Origin: Xanthobacteraceae bacterium
GTDB taxonomy: Bacteria; Pseudomonadota; Alphaproteobacteria; Rhizobiales; Xanthobacteraceae
Direction: 5' to 3'
Length of the DNA: 64,000 bases
Assembly (NCBI GenBank): GCA_023954195.1
Contig: JAMLIK010000001.1
Span: 1,352,628-1,416,627, forward strand
How positions within the stretch are numbered: the stretch's first letter is position 1; every line of letters begins with the position of its first letter. Below the pieces are notes generated by a model. That model worked only from the letters and a program-made list of their open reading frames with translations. It made no database searches and was not told the origin of the DNA. Positions 47,630 to 57,995 of this stretch are shown piece by piece. The position numbers were made by a program, and so were the translations under genes.

Positions 47630-48886
47630 ATGGCGGATTCCGAACAGCGCGGCGCGCCGCGCAGCCTCGATGTGCAATGCTGCGTCGTCGGCGGCGGCCC
47701 CGCGGGCATGATGCTGGGCTACCTGCTGGGGCGGGCGGGCATCGAGACCGCCGTGCTGGAGAAGCACGCCGACTTCTTCCGCGACTTCCGGGGCGACACC
47801 GTGCATCCCTCGACCTTGCAGGTCATGGACGAACTCGGCCTGATCGACGATTTTCTCAGGATCCCGCACGACAAGCTGCAAAAGCTCGAAGGCTATTTCG
47901 GCGGAACCAAATTGCGGCTCGCCGATATCGGCCGCACCAAGGCGAGGCACCCGTTCATCGCCTTCATGCCGCAGTGGGATTTTCTCAACTTCCTGCGCGA
48001 CAAGGGGCGGCGCTATCCGAAGCTCAGGGTGCTGATGAGCACCGAGGCGACGGACCTGATCTGGGCGAACCGCGCCGTCCGCGGGGTCGAGGCGCGGGAC
48101 GGCGCGGGGGAACTTGCGATCAACGCCGATCTGGTGGTGGCGTGCGACGGCCGGCACTCGACGGTGCGTGCCTGCGCCGGGCTCAATGTCGAGGAGATCG
48201 GCGCGCCGATGGACGTGCTCTGGTTCCGCGCCAGCAAAAAAGCCGAGGCGGAGAGCGTGCTGGCGCGGATCGAGCCCGGCCAGATGATGGTCACGCTGGA
48301 TCGCGGCGACTACTGGCAATGCGCCTACGTCATCGCCAAGGGACAATACGACGCGGTGAAGGCGCGCGGGCTCGATGCGTTCCGCGCCGATATCGCCCGT
48401 CTCGCCCCGATGCTGGAACCGACCATCGCCGACGTCAAAAGCTGGGACGACGTCAAGTTGCTGACGGTGGCGATCAATCGCCTGAAGCGATGGACACAGC
48501 CGGGGCTGCTGTGCATCGGCGACGCCGCGCACGCGATGTCGCCGGTCGGCGGCGTCGGGGTCAACCTCGCGGTTCAGGACGCGGTCGCCACCGCCAACCT
48601 GCTGGCGGACAAGCTGCGCGAGGGAACGCCGCGCGAGACCGACCTCGACGCGGTGCGGCGGCGGCGCGAATTTCCCATGCGCGTGACGCAGGCGATGCAG
48701 GTGATGGCGCAGGACACCATCGTCGCGGCGGCGCTCAAGCCCGGCGGCGCGCCGTTCAAGCCACCGCTGCCGCTGCGGATCGTCAACGCGGTGCCGTGGC
48801 TGCAAGGCTGGACCGCGCGCTTTCTCGCCATCGGCGTCCGGCCCGAGCATGTGCGCTCACCGGAGGCAGGTCCCGGCAGCGGCTAA
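47630..48886 (+). CDS. FAD-dependent monooxygenase (UbiH/PHBH class)
   Basis: This 418-residue single-component flavin hydroxylase is started at ATG 47630 because GGAGCGGA precedes it. VVGGGPAGMMLGYLLGRAG at 19-37 is the FAD dinucleotide loop, followed by EKH at the end of strand 2, and LCIGDAAHAMSPVGGVGVN at about 284-302 is the GD motif that binds FAD ribityl and NAD(P)H pyrophosphate. RGDTVHPSTLQVMDELGL is seen in aromatic-ring and quinone hydroxylases. The substrate, probably an aromatic acid or quinone precursor, cannot be told. It converges on nnrS with 2 bp between the stops. Confidence 0.87.
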   Translation: MADSEQRGAPRSLDVQCCVVGGGPAGMMLGYLLGRAGIETAVLEKHADFFRDFRGDTVHPSTLQVMDELGLIDDFLRIPHDKLQKLEGYFGGTKLRLADIGRTKARHPFIAFMPQWDFLNFLRDKGRRYPKLRVLMSTEATDLIWANRAVRGVEARDGAGELAINADLVVACDGRHSTVRACAGLNVEEIGAPMDVLWFRASKKAEAESVLARIEPGQMMVTLDRGDYWQCAYVIAKGQYDAVKARGLDAFRADIARLAPMLEPTIADVKSWDDVKLLTVAINRLKRWTQPGLLCIGDAAHAMSPVGGVGVNLAVQDAVATANLLADKLREGTPRETDLDAVRRRREFPMRVTQAMQVMAQDTIVAAALKPGGAPFKPPLPLRIVNAVPWLQGWTARFLAIGVRPEHVRSPEAGPGSG

Positions 48887-48888
48887 GT

Positions 48889-50112
48889 TCAGGGGCGTCG
48901 CGCCTTGCGCCAGGGCCGGATCAGCGTGGGGCCATAGGCCAGCGCGAACAGGCCAAAGGCAGCCGACCAGCAGACGGCGGACACCGTCAGCCATTCGAGA
49001 TAGAGCGAAACGATGAACGGCGCGAGCACGCGCGTGGCGGCGGCAATGTTGGCCAGCGCGTAGATCACCAGCGTGACGCCGTCGGCATGGCGCTCGCGTC
49101 CGGTGTGGCTGCAACTGACGCGCGTCATCATCGCCAGCGTCATGACGCCGATCGCCCCGGCGGTCAGGGCATGAATCGCCGCGGAGCCGGGCACGGCGTC
49201 CGGAAACAGGATCGACGCGCCAAGCATCGCCAGCCCGAGAGCACACCAGAAATAGGCAAGGTGGAGGATGAGCACCATGCCTTCGCCGGCGGTAACCCAC
49301 CCGCGCCAGCGCAGCAAGCGGACAAAAAGAGCGACGCCTGCGATCATCAGCACCACGCCGGCGGGGATCGCCGCCGGCAGAACGATCCACAGCGCCAGCC
49401 CGACCCCGGCGACCCCGAGCGCGGCCAGGTCGAAAGGTCCGAGGGGCGCCGGCTCAGGCGTGATTTTGCGCTGCGCCATCCAGTTGCGGGTGAAGCTCGG
49501 GACCAGACGCCCCCCCATCAGCGCGATCAGGAAGGTGACCAGGCCAATGGCCATGCGCTCCGACAGCGCGCCCAAGGCGGGCGCGGCGGCGCCGGCATGA
49601 AAGCCGACATTGGCGAGCGCCAGCAGCGAGATGACGATGCAGGGCGCCACGCCCCGCCAGTTGCGGGCGGCGAGTTGCTCCCGCCAGAGCGCGCCGGCGA
49701 ACAGGACCAGGAAAGCCGCCTCGATGATCGCGGCGGCGGGGCCGAGTGCGCCCTGCGCCAGCATCGCCACCCGCCCCGCCAGCCACAATCCGGCCAGCAC
49801 GACGATCGGCCGGCCCGCGACCGGAAAATGCCCGGTCCAATTGGCGCCGGCGACGGTCATGTAACCGACGATGACCGCGCCGGCATAGCCGAACAGCATC
49901 TCGTGGGCATGCCAGTCGCGGGTGGGAAACGCCACCGTAGCGTCGCCAACGCCGAGCATCGGCAGCATCCAGAGCCATATCGCCAGGCTCGCCCAGACCG
50001 AGGCCAGAAGAAAAAACGGACGAAAACCGAAGCTGAAAACAGCCGGGCCGCGATAGTCGCGCAGAATCTGGGCTGTCGTCTTTGGCAAAATCGCCCTCTT
50101 GTTGCGGTCCAT
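48889..50112 (-). CDS. nnrS: NnrS family membrane protein
   Basis: This 407-residue haem- and copper-containing membrane protein is linked to nitric-oxide stress and denitrification in proteobacteria. RDWHAHEMLFGY at 65-76 is the family signature with the metal-binding histidines; about twelve hydrophobic helices follow, and SCSHTGRERHADGV (about 318-331) carries another conserved histidine. I began at 50112 (MDRNKRAILP), where family similarity starts; a longer start at 50157 or 50208 is possible and no ribosome site is strong. It is divergent from the haem-protein gene, with a TTGA-N6-TCAA site between. Confidence 0.87.
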   Translation of the reverse strand: MDRNKRAILPKTTAQILRDYRGPAVFSFGFRPFFLLASVWASLAIWLWMLPMLGVGDATVAFPTRDWHAHEMLFGYAGAVIVGYMTVAGANWTGHFPVAGRPIVVLAGLWLAGRVAMLAQGALGPAAAIIEAAFLVLFAGALWREQLAARNWRGVAPCIVISLLALANVGFHAGAAAPALGALSERMAIGLVTFLIALMGGRLVPSFTRNWMAQRKITPEPAPLGPFDLAALGVAGVGLALWIVLPAAIPAGVVLMIAGVALFVRLLRWRGWVTAGEGMVLILHLAYFWCALGLAMLGASILFPDAVPGSAAIHALTAGAIGVMTLAMMTRVSCSHTGRERHADGVTLVIYALANIAAATRVLAPFIVSLYLEWLTVSAVCWSAAFGLFALAYGPTLIRPWRKARRP

Positions 50113-50207
50113 GCCGGGCAGGCGCGCGGGGGCGTGCCGTCGCCGCGACGATACCATACGCGCAACAACCGCGTCACGAATCCGGAGGGCGGCGCCGGGC
50201 GGCCGCA

Positions 50208-50221
50208 TTGAGTCAGATCAA
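50208..50221. promoter_or_regulatory. FNR/NNR-type binding site (TTGA-N6-TCAA)
   Basis: TTGAGTCAGATCAA matches both half-sites of the anaerobox bound by FNR, FixK, NNR and DNR proteins. It lies 50 bp before the haem-protein start at 50272 and about 95 bp before the nnrS start at 50112, so it could serve both divergent promoters. It implies induction by low oxygen or nitric oxide. Confidence 0.65.
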
Positions 50222-50271
50222 ACCGGGGTTTCGGCGGCGAGCTACACATCGTCCGACAAGGGGAGCCCGAC

Positions 50272-50748
50272 ATGCGCGGTCCACGAACCATAGCGGGTCT
50301 GACAGTCATCCTGCTCGCCGCCGCCACGGCATTCGGCGCGGCGCGCGGAAGCGGCGCGGACTCGGTGTCGCGAGAAAGCTATTTTCCGCACCTCGGCGAT
50401 CTGATGAGCACCATGCAGATCCGCCACCTCAAGCTCTGGTTCGCCGGCAGATCGGAAAACTGGCCGCTTGCCTCCTACGAGGCGGAACTGATGATGGAGA
50501 ACTTCCGCGACATCGCCCAGCTCTATCCGAACGTCCCCGTGGCCGACGTCGAGATGCTGATCGCGCCGACCAGGGACATCGGCGCCGCCATCGACGCGAA
50601 GGACGCGACGAAGTTCAGTCAGGCTTATGCGGAACTGACGGCGGCCTGCAACGCCTGCCATCAGGCGATCGGCCGCGAATATATCGTGATCCAGGTCCCC
50701 ACCGCCTCGCCGTTCAGCAATCAGGTTTTCCCGCCGCCCCCGAGGTAA
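50272..50748 (+). CDS. Small secreted mono-haem cytochrome-like protein
   Basis: This 158-residue protein has an N-terminal signal peptide (IAGLTVILLAAATAFGAA, likely cut near residue 25). One c-type haem motif, CNACH, is at 126-130 near the C-terminus, the position used by cytochrome c' and c556-like four-helix proteins. The middle is helical and contains SYFPHLGDLMSTMQIRHLKL. The last residues (SPFSNQVFPPPPR) are an unstructured tail. A GGGGAG ribosome site precedes the ATG. Its pairing with nnrS and an anaerobox suggests electron transfer or nitric oxide binding under low oxygen. I could not name the family. Confidence 0.75.
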   Translation: MRGPRTIAGLTVILLAAATAFGAARGSGADSVSRESYFPHLGDLMSTMQIRHLKLWFAGRSENWPLASYEAELMMENFRDIAQLYPNVPVADVEMLIAPTRDIGAAIDAKDATKFSQAYAELTAACNACHQAIGREYIVIQVPTASPFSNQVFPPPPR

Positions 50749-50789
50749 GGAAATTTCCGCCGCCGATGTGAAAGGCCACGCATGCCGCA

Positions 50790-51464
50790 TCACTCACCGT
50801 AGCGGCGCAGGCGCTCCAGATCGAGGATGGCGAGGCCGCCATATTCGAGCCGCAGCACGCCTTCCTTTTCCAGTGCCTTGAGGCAACGGTTGGCGTTCTG
50901 CCGCGACATGCCGGACAGCGCGCCGATCTCCTCCTGCGTGATGTCGAGTTGCCGGGTGCCGTCCGGATACAGGATCGGGTTGAACAGCGAGGCGATGCAG
51001 CGCGCCAGCCGCGCGGTGGGATCGAGCATCCGCCCGTATTCCAGAAGCCCCATGAAGTGGCCGACGCGCTCGTTCAACTGCGCCACCAGGAAGCGGTTGA
51101 AGCCGACGCTGTTCTCGAACAGCCACTGGAACGTGGCGTGCTCCATCAGCGCGATGCGGCTGTCGCGCAGCGCCACCGCGTCGTATCGCCGCGTCTCGTT
51201 CTTGAGCACCGAGCCCTCGCCGAACCATGCGCCGGCGGTGAGCCCGGTGAAAGTGACCGCCTTGCCGGCCCGCGACACCGTTCCGATCCGCACCAGACCG
51301 GCGATCACCCCGGTCCAGTAGGCGAACCGGTCGCCGCGCATGCAGATATATTCGCCCGCGCCGAACGCCTTCTCGTTCATCCCGGCGCGCGCCACCTCGA
51401 TCTCCCGATCGCTCAAGCCCGGCGCCCACAGCGCGATGCGTCTGAGACGGTCGGCGGCTATCAT
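50790..51464 (-). CDS. Crp/Fnr-family transcriptional regulator
   Basis: The product is 224 residues if started at ATG 51464 (MIAADRLRRI), which has a GGGCGGG upstream; ATG 51521 would add 19 arginine-rich residues. The N-terminal cyclic-nucleotide-binding-like beta-roll (about 25-115, FGAGEYICMRGD, GEGSVLKNET) has no FNR cysteine cluster. The helix-turn-helix DITQEEIGALSGMSRQNANRCLKALE (in part 174-199) has R-Q-x-x-x-R where CRP has R-E-x-x-x-R and FNR uses E-x-x-S-R, so its DNA site is hard to predict. It is divergent from the Liv-type operon and convergent with the haem-protein gene. Confidence 0.85.
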   Translation of the reverse strand: MIAADRLRRIALWAPGLSDREIEVARAGMNEKAFGAGEYICMRGDRFAYWTGVIAGLVRIGTVSRAGKAVTFTGLTAGAWFGEGSVLKNETRRYDAVALRDSRIALMEHATFQWLFENSVGFNRFLVAQLNERVGHFMGLLEYGRMLDPTARLARCIASLFNPILYPDGTRQLDITQEEIGALSGMSRQNANRCLKALEKEGVLRLEYGGLAILDLERLRRYGE

Positions 51465-51873
51465 CGCGCGAACGGCCCGCCCAAGCCGCGGCGGCGCGTC
51501 GCGCCGGCCGGCCGGCCGCATGGCCGCGAACAATGTCGGCGAAAAGACAGTCCGGGGATCGGCTTTGCCATAGACATGCTCGAAATCATTCAGGCGGCCG
51601 TCGATGGCGGCGGGACTGGCGGAACAACAATAGCGGGACTCGCGACTAAGGTCGTACTTTAGTGCGGCCGGTTTGATGCGACAACTTGCAAAAGATCGCC
51701 CGGCGGCGTCCGGAGCCGACCTCAATTCGCGTTCTCTTGCCGCGTTCTCTTGGCGTTCTGCCGGTTTGCAGGCAAAATCCGCGACTTGCGAGACCGGCGG
51801 CAAAGACCGCCGCGCTCCGGGCGCGGCCGGAAAGAGCGTCGAAGACGCCGATCGGAATCGAGGAGGGATGGAA
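51465..51873. other. Divergent spacer between the Crp/Fnr and Liv-operon genes
   Basis: These 409 bp contain no supported gene, although the frame of the livG-like gene is open back to 51673. They include a near-palindromic operator candidate at 51645-51663. The AGGAGG at 51861-51866 is the ribosome site of the transport gene. No clear -35/-10 pair was found. Confidence 0.45.
51645..51663. promoter_or_regulatory. Operator-like 19-bp palindrome
   Basis: ACTAAGGTCGTACTTTAGT is symmetric at most positions (ACTAA-x-GT-NNN-AC-x-TTAGT). It lies about midway between the divergent Crp/Fnr gene and the Liv-type operon, where a repressor or the Crp/Fnr protein could act on both promoters. The binding protein is unknown. 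Confidence 0.4.
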
Positions 51874-52703
<830 letters not shown>

Positions 52704-52707
<4 letters not shown>

Positions 52708-54650
52708 CCCGGCAACCGGCCTTCGACTATCACGCCCGCACCGCGCAGGCGCCGACCTTCGCCAAGATGCTGCGGCTCAATGCCCGCGAGCACGGCCACG
52801 AGGTGGCGTTGCGCGAAAAGGACTTCGGGCTGTGGAAGCTGTTCACCTGGAGCGATTACCAGACCCGCACCCGCGACTTCGCGCTCGGCCTGATCGAGCT
52901 TGGGCTCGGCAAGGATGACGTGATCGGCATCATCGGCGACAACCGGCCGGACTGGGTCGCCGCCGAAATCGCCACCCACGCCATCGGCGGTTTCAGCCTC
53001 GGGCTGTACCGCGACGTGCTGGAGGACGAAGCCGCCTACCTCATCAGCTACGGCGAGGCCAAGGTGGTGTTCGCCGAGGACGAGGAGCAGATCGACAAGC
53101 TCCTGAACCTCGGCGACCGCATCGCCGGCGTCCGCCACATCGTCTATTCCGATCCGCGCGGCATGCGCAAATACGACGATCCCCGGCTGATGACCGCCGA
53201 GAAGCTGGCCGAGATGGGCCGTGCCCGCGCCGCGCGCGAGCCCGACCTCTACGACCGGCTGGTCGACGCCACCGACGCCGACACCACGGCCATCCTCTGC
53301 ACCACCTCCGGCACCACCGCCAACCCCAAGCTGGCGATGCTGTCCGCCGGCTCCGTGCTGCGGCACTGCGCCACCTATCTCACCTTCGATCCCAAGGGCC
53401 CCGACGACGAATACGTCTCGGTGCTGCCGCTGCCATGGATCATGGAGCAGATTTACGCGCTCGGCATGGGATTGTTGTCGCGGATGAAGATCAACTTCGT
53501 CGAGGAACCCGAGACGATGATGAACGACTTCCGCGAGATCGCGCCGACCTTCGTGCTGTTCGCGCCGCGCGTCTGGGAGTCGCTCGCCGCCGAGGTGCGC
53601 GCGCGGGTGATGGACGCCTCGCCCCTGAAACAGAAGCTCTACGACATCGGCATGAAAACCGGGCTCAAGGCGCTGGAACACGGCAAACACTCCGCCATCG
53701 CCGACGGCCTCCTGTTCCGCGCGCTGCGCGACCGCCTCGGTTTCACCCGGCTGACGTCGGCGGCGACCGGCGGCGCGGCGCTCGGCCCCGACACGTTCAA
53801 GTTCTTTCGCGCCATGGGGGTGCCGCTGCGCACCCTCTACGGCCAGACCGAAACCCTCGGCGCCTACACGCTGCACCGCGAGGCGCACGTCGATCCCGAC
53901 ACCACCGGCGTCGCGATGGCCGACGACATCGAACTGCGCATCGACAACCCCGACGCCAATGGCGTCGGCGAGATCCTGGTGCGCCATCCCAACATGTTCC
54001 TCGGCTACTACAAGAACCCGGAAGCCTCCGTCGCCGACATGGACCAGGGGTGGATGCGCTCGGGCGACGCCGGCTATTTCAACGCCAACCGCGAACTGGT
54101 GGTGATCGACCGCATCAAGGACATGGCGCAAACGATTGGTGGCGACCGCTTCTCGCCGCAATACATCGAGAACAAATTGAAGTTCTCGCCCTATGTGGCG
54201 GAGGCGGTGGTGCTCGGCGACGGCCGCGACAAGCTCGCCGCGATCATCTGCATCCGCTATTCCATCGTCTCGAAATGGGCGGAGAAGAACCGCATCGCCT
54301 TCACCACCTACACCGATCTGTCGTCGCGCCCGGAAGTCTACAAGCTGCTGCGCAAGGAGGTGGAGGCGGTGAACGCCACGCTGCCGCCGGCGCAGCGCAT
54401 CGCCAAATTCCTGCTGCTGTACAAGGAACTCGACGCCGACGACGGCGAACTGACCCGCACCCGCAAGGTGCGCCGCAGCGTCATCAACGAGAAATACGCC
54501 GGCATCATCGACGGCATCTACGGCGGCGAGAGCGACATCAAGGTCGATACCGTGATCCGCTTCCAGGACGGCACCACCCAGCGCATCCGAACCACGCTGA
54601 AGGTGGTCGATCTCGGCGGCGCCTCGCGCATGGCGGAGGCGGCGGAATGA
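52704..54650 (+). CDS. Long-chain acyl-CoA synthetase-like AMP-binding protein
   Basis: The 648-residue adenylate-forming ligase has the length of FadD15-like long-chain synthetases. The phosphate loop TTSGTTANPKLAM lies at about residues 199-211; LYGQTETLGAYTLH is the A5 motif. MRSGDAGYFNANRELVVIDR is the A7 hinge and DRIKDMAQTIGGDRFSPQYIE the A8 segment. It sits between transporter genes and overlaps livG by 4 bp, suggesting that the imported acid is activated on entry. Chain length or ring type of the acid is not evident. Confidence 0.87.
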
Positions 54651-54678
54651 CAGCCATGGGAGCAAGGAAACCGCCGCG

Positions 54679-55572
54679 ATGAACACGCAACTCCTGATCC
54701 AGCTTCTGGTCAACGGCCTGGTGGTCGGCACGCTGTACGGCGTGGTCGCGATGTCGTTCGTGCTGATTTACAAGGCGACGCAGGTGGTCAACTTCGCGCA
54801 GGGCGAGTTGCTGCTGGTCGGCGCGTGGGTGTGCTGGGCCTTGATGATTAAGTATCAGGTGCCGTTCTATCTGGCGATGCCGATCACCATGGTGTTCATG
54901 TTCGCGTTCGGCATCCTGGTGCAACTGGTATTCATGCGGCCGATGATCGGCGAGCCGATCATCTCGGTCATCATGGTGACCGTCGCGCTCTCCACCGTGC
55001 TTCAGGCGGCGATGAAATGGATTTTCGGCGTCAACCCGCAGCCGTTCCCGCAGGTGTTCGCCAGCCAGTCGGTGAGCGTGCTCGGCCTGCAAATCCAGAC
55101 CGTCTACGTCATGAGCCTGATCGTGTCGGTGGCGATGATCGCCGGCATGGCGTGGTTCTTCCAGTCCTCCAAGCACGGTCTGGCGATGCGCGCCACCGCC
55201 TTTAACCAGCAGGTGGCGCAGTCGCTCGGCATCTCGGTGAAAAGCGTGTTCGCGATGTCGTGGGCGATTTCGGCGACGGTGTCGGCGGTCGCCGGCGTCG
55301 TCGTCGCCGCGGTCAACGGCGTGTCGTCGGGACTGTCGATCTACGGCATCAAGGTGTTTCCGGCGACCATCCTCGGCGGCCTCGACTCGATCGGCGGCGC
55401 GGTGCTCGGCGGCATCATCATCGGGCTCTTGGAGAACTTCGCGCAGTTCATCGACGGCGAATATCTCCACTGGGGCAATCTCTATGAGGTGGCCCCGTTC
55501 TACGTTCTCATCATCATCCTGATGATTAAGCCCTATGGGCTGTTCGGCACCAAAGACATCGAGCGGATTTAA
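54679..55572 (+). CDS. livH: Branched-chain amino acid-type ABC transporter permease (LivH)
   Basis: This 297-residue inner-membrane permease begins MNTQLLIQLLVNGLVVGTLYGVVA (in part), the LivH start. It has about eight hydrophobic helices and AMRATAFNQQVAQSLGISVKSV, the loop that meets the ATPases. AAGG precedes the start. It forms the import channel with the LivM protein encoded next. Confidence 0.9.
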   Translation: MNTQLLIQLLVNGLVVGTLYGVVAMSFVLIYKATQVVNFAQGELLLVGAWVCWALMIKYQVPFYLAMPITMVFMFAFGILVQLVFMRPMIGEPIISVIMVTVALSTVLQAAMKWIFGVNPQPFPQVFASQSVSVLGLQIQTVYVMSLIVSVAMIAGMAWFFQSSKHGLAMRATAFNQQVAQSLGISVKSVFAMSWAISATVSAVAGVVVAAVNGVSSGLSIYGIKVFPATILGGLDSIGGAVLGGIIIGLLENFAQFIDGEYLHWGNLYEVAPFYVLIIILMIKPYGLFGTKDIERI

Positions 55573-55577
55573 CACCC

Positions 55578-56648
55578 ATGGCCAGTTCGCTGATCCCCGC
55601 CGGTGACTTCCGCACTTCCTACGCGGTCGACACCACCATCTTCCCGACGGTGACGAGCCGCAATTTCGCCATCGCCGGCGTGGTGCTGTGCGCGCTGGCG
55701 CCGTTCGCGCTCAACGACTACTGGATGAGCATGCTGATCGCGATCGGCATCTACGGCATCGCCGCGCTCGGCCTCAACGTGCTGCTCGGCTTCACCGGCC
55801 AGATCTCGATCGGCCACGCCGCGTTCTTCCTGTTCGGCGCCTTCACCTCGGCCTATCTCTCGACCAAGATGGCGATCCCGGCATTCTTCGCCATTCCCCT
55901 GTCGGGGGTCGCGACCGCGCTGATCGGGCTGGTGTTCGGCCTGCCGGCGGCGCGGCTGAAAGGGCTTTACCTCGCCATCGCCACCCTCGCCGCGCAGTAC
56001 ATCCTGCTCGACTTCTTCGCCCGCGCCGAATGGTTCTCCGGCGGCTCGGTGCCGGCCACCGCCGAGCCGTTCTCGATCTTCGGCTACACGCTCTCCGGCG
56101 ATCACCAGTATTTCTATGTCGTGCTGGTCTATGTGGTGGTCTCCTTCCTGCTGGTCACCAACCTGATGCGCACCCGCGACGGCCGCGCCCTGATCGCGGT
56201 GCGCGACCATTATCTCTCCGCCGAGATCATGGGCATCAACCTGACCTATTACCGCACGCTGTCGTTCGGCATCGCCGCGTTCTTCGCCGGCATCGGCGGC
56301 GCGCTCTACGCGCACTACCAGCTCGTGGTGTCCTATGAGGGATTCGGCATCGAGCGTTCGGTGCTGTTCCTCGCCATGGTCATCATCGGCGGGCTCGGCT
56401 CGGTGATGGGCACGCTGATGGGCACCGCCTTCGTGGTGCTGCTCCCGGAAGCGATGGAATGGCTGAGCGCGGCGCTGCGCGGCGGCGTCATCGACCAGAC
56501 GCTGGGCCTGAAGAACAACATCACCTTCGTGCGCGAGATCGCCATCGGCGCCATCATCATCGCGTTTCTGGTGTTCGAGCCGGACGGGCTCGCGCACCGC
56601 TGGCACCAGATCAAGGCCTACTGGAAGTTCTACCCGTTCTCGCACTAA
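55578..56648 (+). CDS. livM: Branched-chain amino acid-type ABC transporter permease (LivM)
   Basis: This 356-residue permease has the LivM core GIYGIAALGLNVLLGFTGQISIGHAAFF (in part about 59-86), a GLPAARLKGLYLAIATLAAQ segment and the ATPase-contact loop RDGRALIAVRDHYLSAEIMGIN. The N-terminal ~35 residues are a soluble extension. It lies 5 bp after livH. The C-terminus GLAHRWHQIKAYWKFYPF is typical of family members linked to organic-acid uptake. Confidence 0.9.
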   Translation: MASSLIPAGDFRTSYAVDTTIFPTVTSRNFAIAGVVLCALAPFALNDYWMSMLIAIGIYGIAALGLNVLLGFTGQISIGHAAFFLFGAFTSAYLSTKMAIPAFFAIPLSGVATALIGLVFGLPAARLKGLYLAIATLAAQYILLDFFARAEWFSGGSVPATAEPFSIFGYTLSGDHQYFYVVLVYVVVSFLLVTNLMRTRDGRALIAVRDHYLSAEIMGINLTYYRTLSFGIAAFFAGIGGALYAHYQLVVSYEGFGIERSVLFLAMVIIGGLGSVMGTLMGTAFVVLLPEAMEWLSAALRGGVIDQTLGLKNNITFVREIAIGAIIIAFLVFEPDGLAHRWHQIKAYWKFYPFSH

Positions 56649-56699
56649 GGCGGGGCGGACCCGACCGCAGGTTTCAAGAGGCAACAGGAGGAAGACCCC

Positions 56700-57980
56700 A
56701 TGAAGATCACCACCCTGCTCGGCAGCGCGGCGCTGGCGCTTGTGCTGGGCGCGAGCGGCGCGCTCGCGCAATCGTCGATCCGGATCGGCCACCTCGCCGA
56801 TTATTCCGGCGGCACCTCCGACGTCGGCACGCCCTATGGGCAGGCTGTCGCCGACACCTTCGCCTGGATCAACAAGAGCGGCGGCATCAACGGCGTCAAG
56901 GTCGACATCGAAACCGTGGACTATGGCTATCAGGTGCCGCGCGCGATCGCGCAGTACAAGAAATGGACCGGCTCCGACAAGGTCGCCGCCATCATGGGCT
57001 GGGGCACCGCCGACACCGAGGCGCTGACCGGCTTCGTGGCGCAGGACAAGATCCCGTTCCTGTCGGCCTCCTACGCCGGCCAGTTGACCGACCCGACCGG
57101 CGCCGCCGGCAAGTCCAAGGCCGCGCCCTACAACTTCTTCTACGGCCCGAGCTATTCCGACGCGCTGCGCGCCGAACTGACCTGGGCGGCGGAAGACTGG
57201 AAGGCCAGGGGCAAGTCGGGCGCGCCGAAGTTCGTCCACATGGGCGCCAACCACCCCTACCCCAACGCTCCCAAGGCGGCGGGCGAGGCGCTTGCCAAGG
57301 AGCTTGGCTTCGAGGTGCTGCCGCCGCTGGTGTTCGCGCTGACGCCGGGCGACTACAGCGCCCAGTGCCTGAGCCTCAAGAGTTCAGGCGCGAACTACGC
57401 CTATCTCGGCAACACCGCCGCCTCCAACATCTCGGTCATCAAGGCGTGCAAGACCGCCGGCGTCGATGTCCAGTTCCTCGGCAACGTCTGGGGCATGGAT
57501 GAAAACGCCGCCAAGGCGGCGGGCACGTCCGCCGACGGCGTGGTGTTCCCGCTGCGCACGCCGGTGGCGTGGGGCGGCGACGCGCCGGGCATGAAGACGG
57601 TGCAGGAAATTTCCAAAATCTCCGACCCCTCCGGCAACGCCTATCGGCCGGTGCATTATCTCGCCGGCGTGTGCAGCGCGATGTACATGAAGGAAGCGCT
57701 GGAATGGGCCGCCAAGAACGGCGGCATCAGCGGCGAGAACATCAAGAAGGCGTTCTACCAGAAGAAGGGCTGGGTGCCGGCCGGCATGGAGGGCGTCTGC
57801 AACCCCTCGACCTGGACCGACAAGGACCATCGCGGCACGCTGACCGTCGATCTTTACCGCACCAAGGTGTCGGGGGCGACCGACGGCGACCTCAACGACC
57901 TGATGAAGAAGGGAACCATCAAGCTGGAGAAGGTCAAGACCGTCGAACTGCCGCGCAAGGCCGAATGGCTCGGCTGGTAA
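56700..57980 (+). CDS. ABC transporter substrate-binding protein (LivK/Leu-Ile-Val-binding type)
   Basis: This 426-residue periplasmic protein has a Sec signal (LLGSAALALVLGASGALAQ, cut near residue 24). Its body matches the Leu-binding fold family (IRIGHLADYSGGTSDVGTPYGQA, AIMGWGTADTEALTGFV, AYLGNTAASNISVIKA). It is longer than LivJ/LivK (about 370), as in members that bind aromatic or other organic acids. AACAGGAGGAAG upstream is a strong ribosome site, as expected for a highly produced binding protein. The ligand is unknown. Confidence 0.88.
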   Translation: MKITTLLGSAALALVLGASGALAQSSIRIGHLADYSGGTSDVGTPYGQAVADTFAWINKSGGINGVKVDIETVDYGYQVPRAIAQYKKWTGSDKVAAIMGWGTADTEALTGFVAQDKIPFLSASYAGQLTDPTGAAGKSKAAPYNFFYGPSYSDALRAELTWAAEDWKARGKSGAPKFVHMGANHPYPNAPKAAGEALAKELGFEVLPPLVFALTPGDYSAQCLSLKSSGANYAYLGNTAASNISVIKACKTAGVDVQFLGNVWGMDENAAKAAGTSADGVVFPLRTPVAWGGDAPGMKTVQEISKISDPSGNAYRPVHYLAGVCSAMYMKEALEWAAKNGGISGENIKKAFYQKKGWVPAGMEGVCNPSTWTDKDHRGTLTVDLYRTKVSGATDGDLNDLMKKGTIKLEKVKTVELPRKAEWLGW

Positions 57981-57995
57981 GCGCCGATGTACAGC

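Noticed and set aside
51673-51873. 67-residue N-terminal extension of the LivG protein
   Set aside because: It has no ABC-domain similarity, while AGGAGG is ideally placed before GTG 51874.
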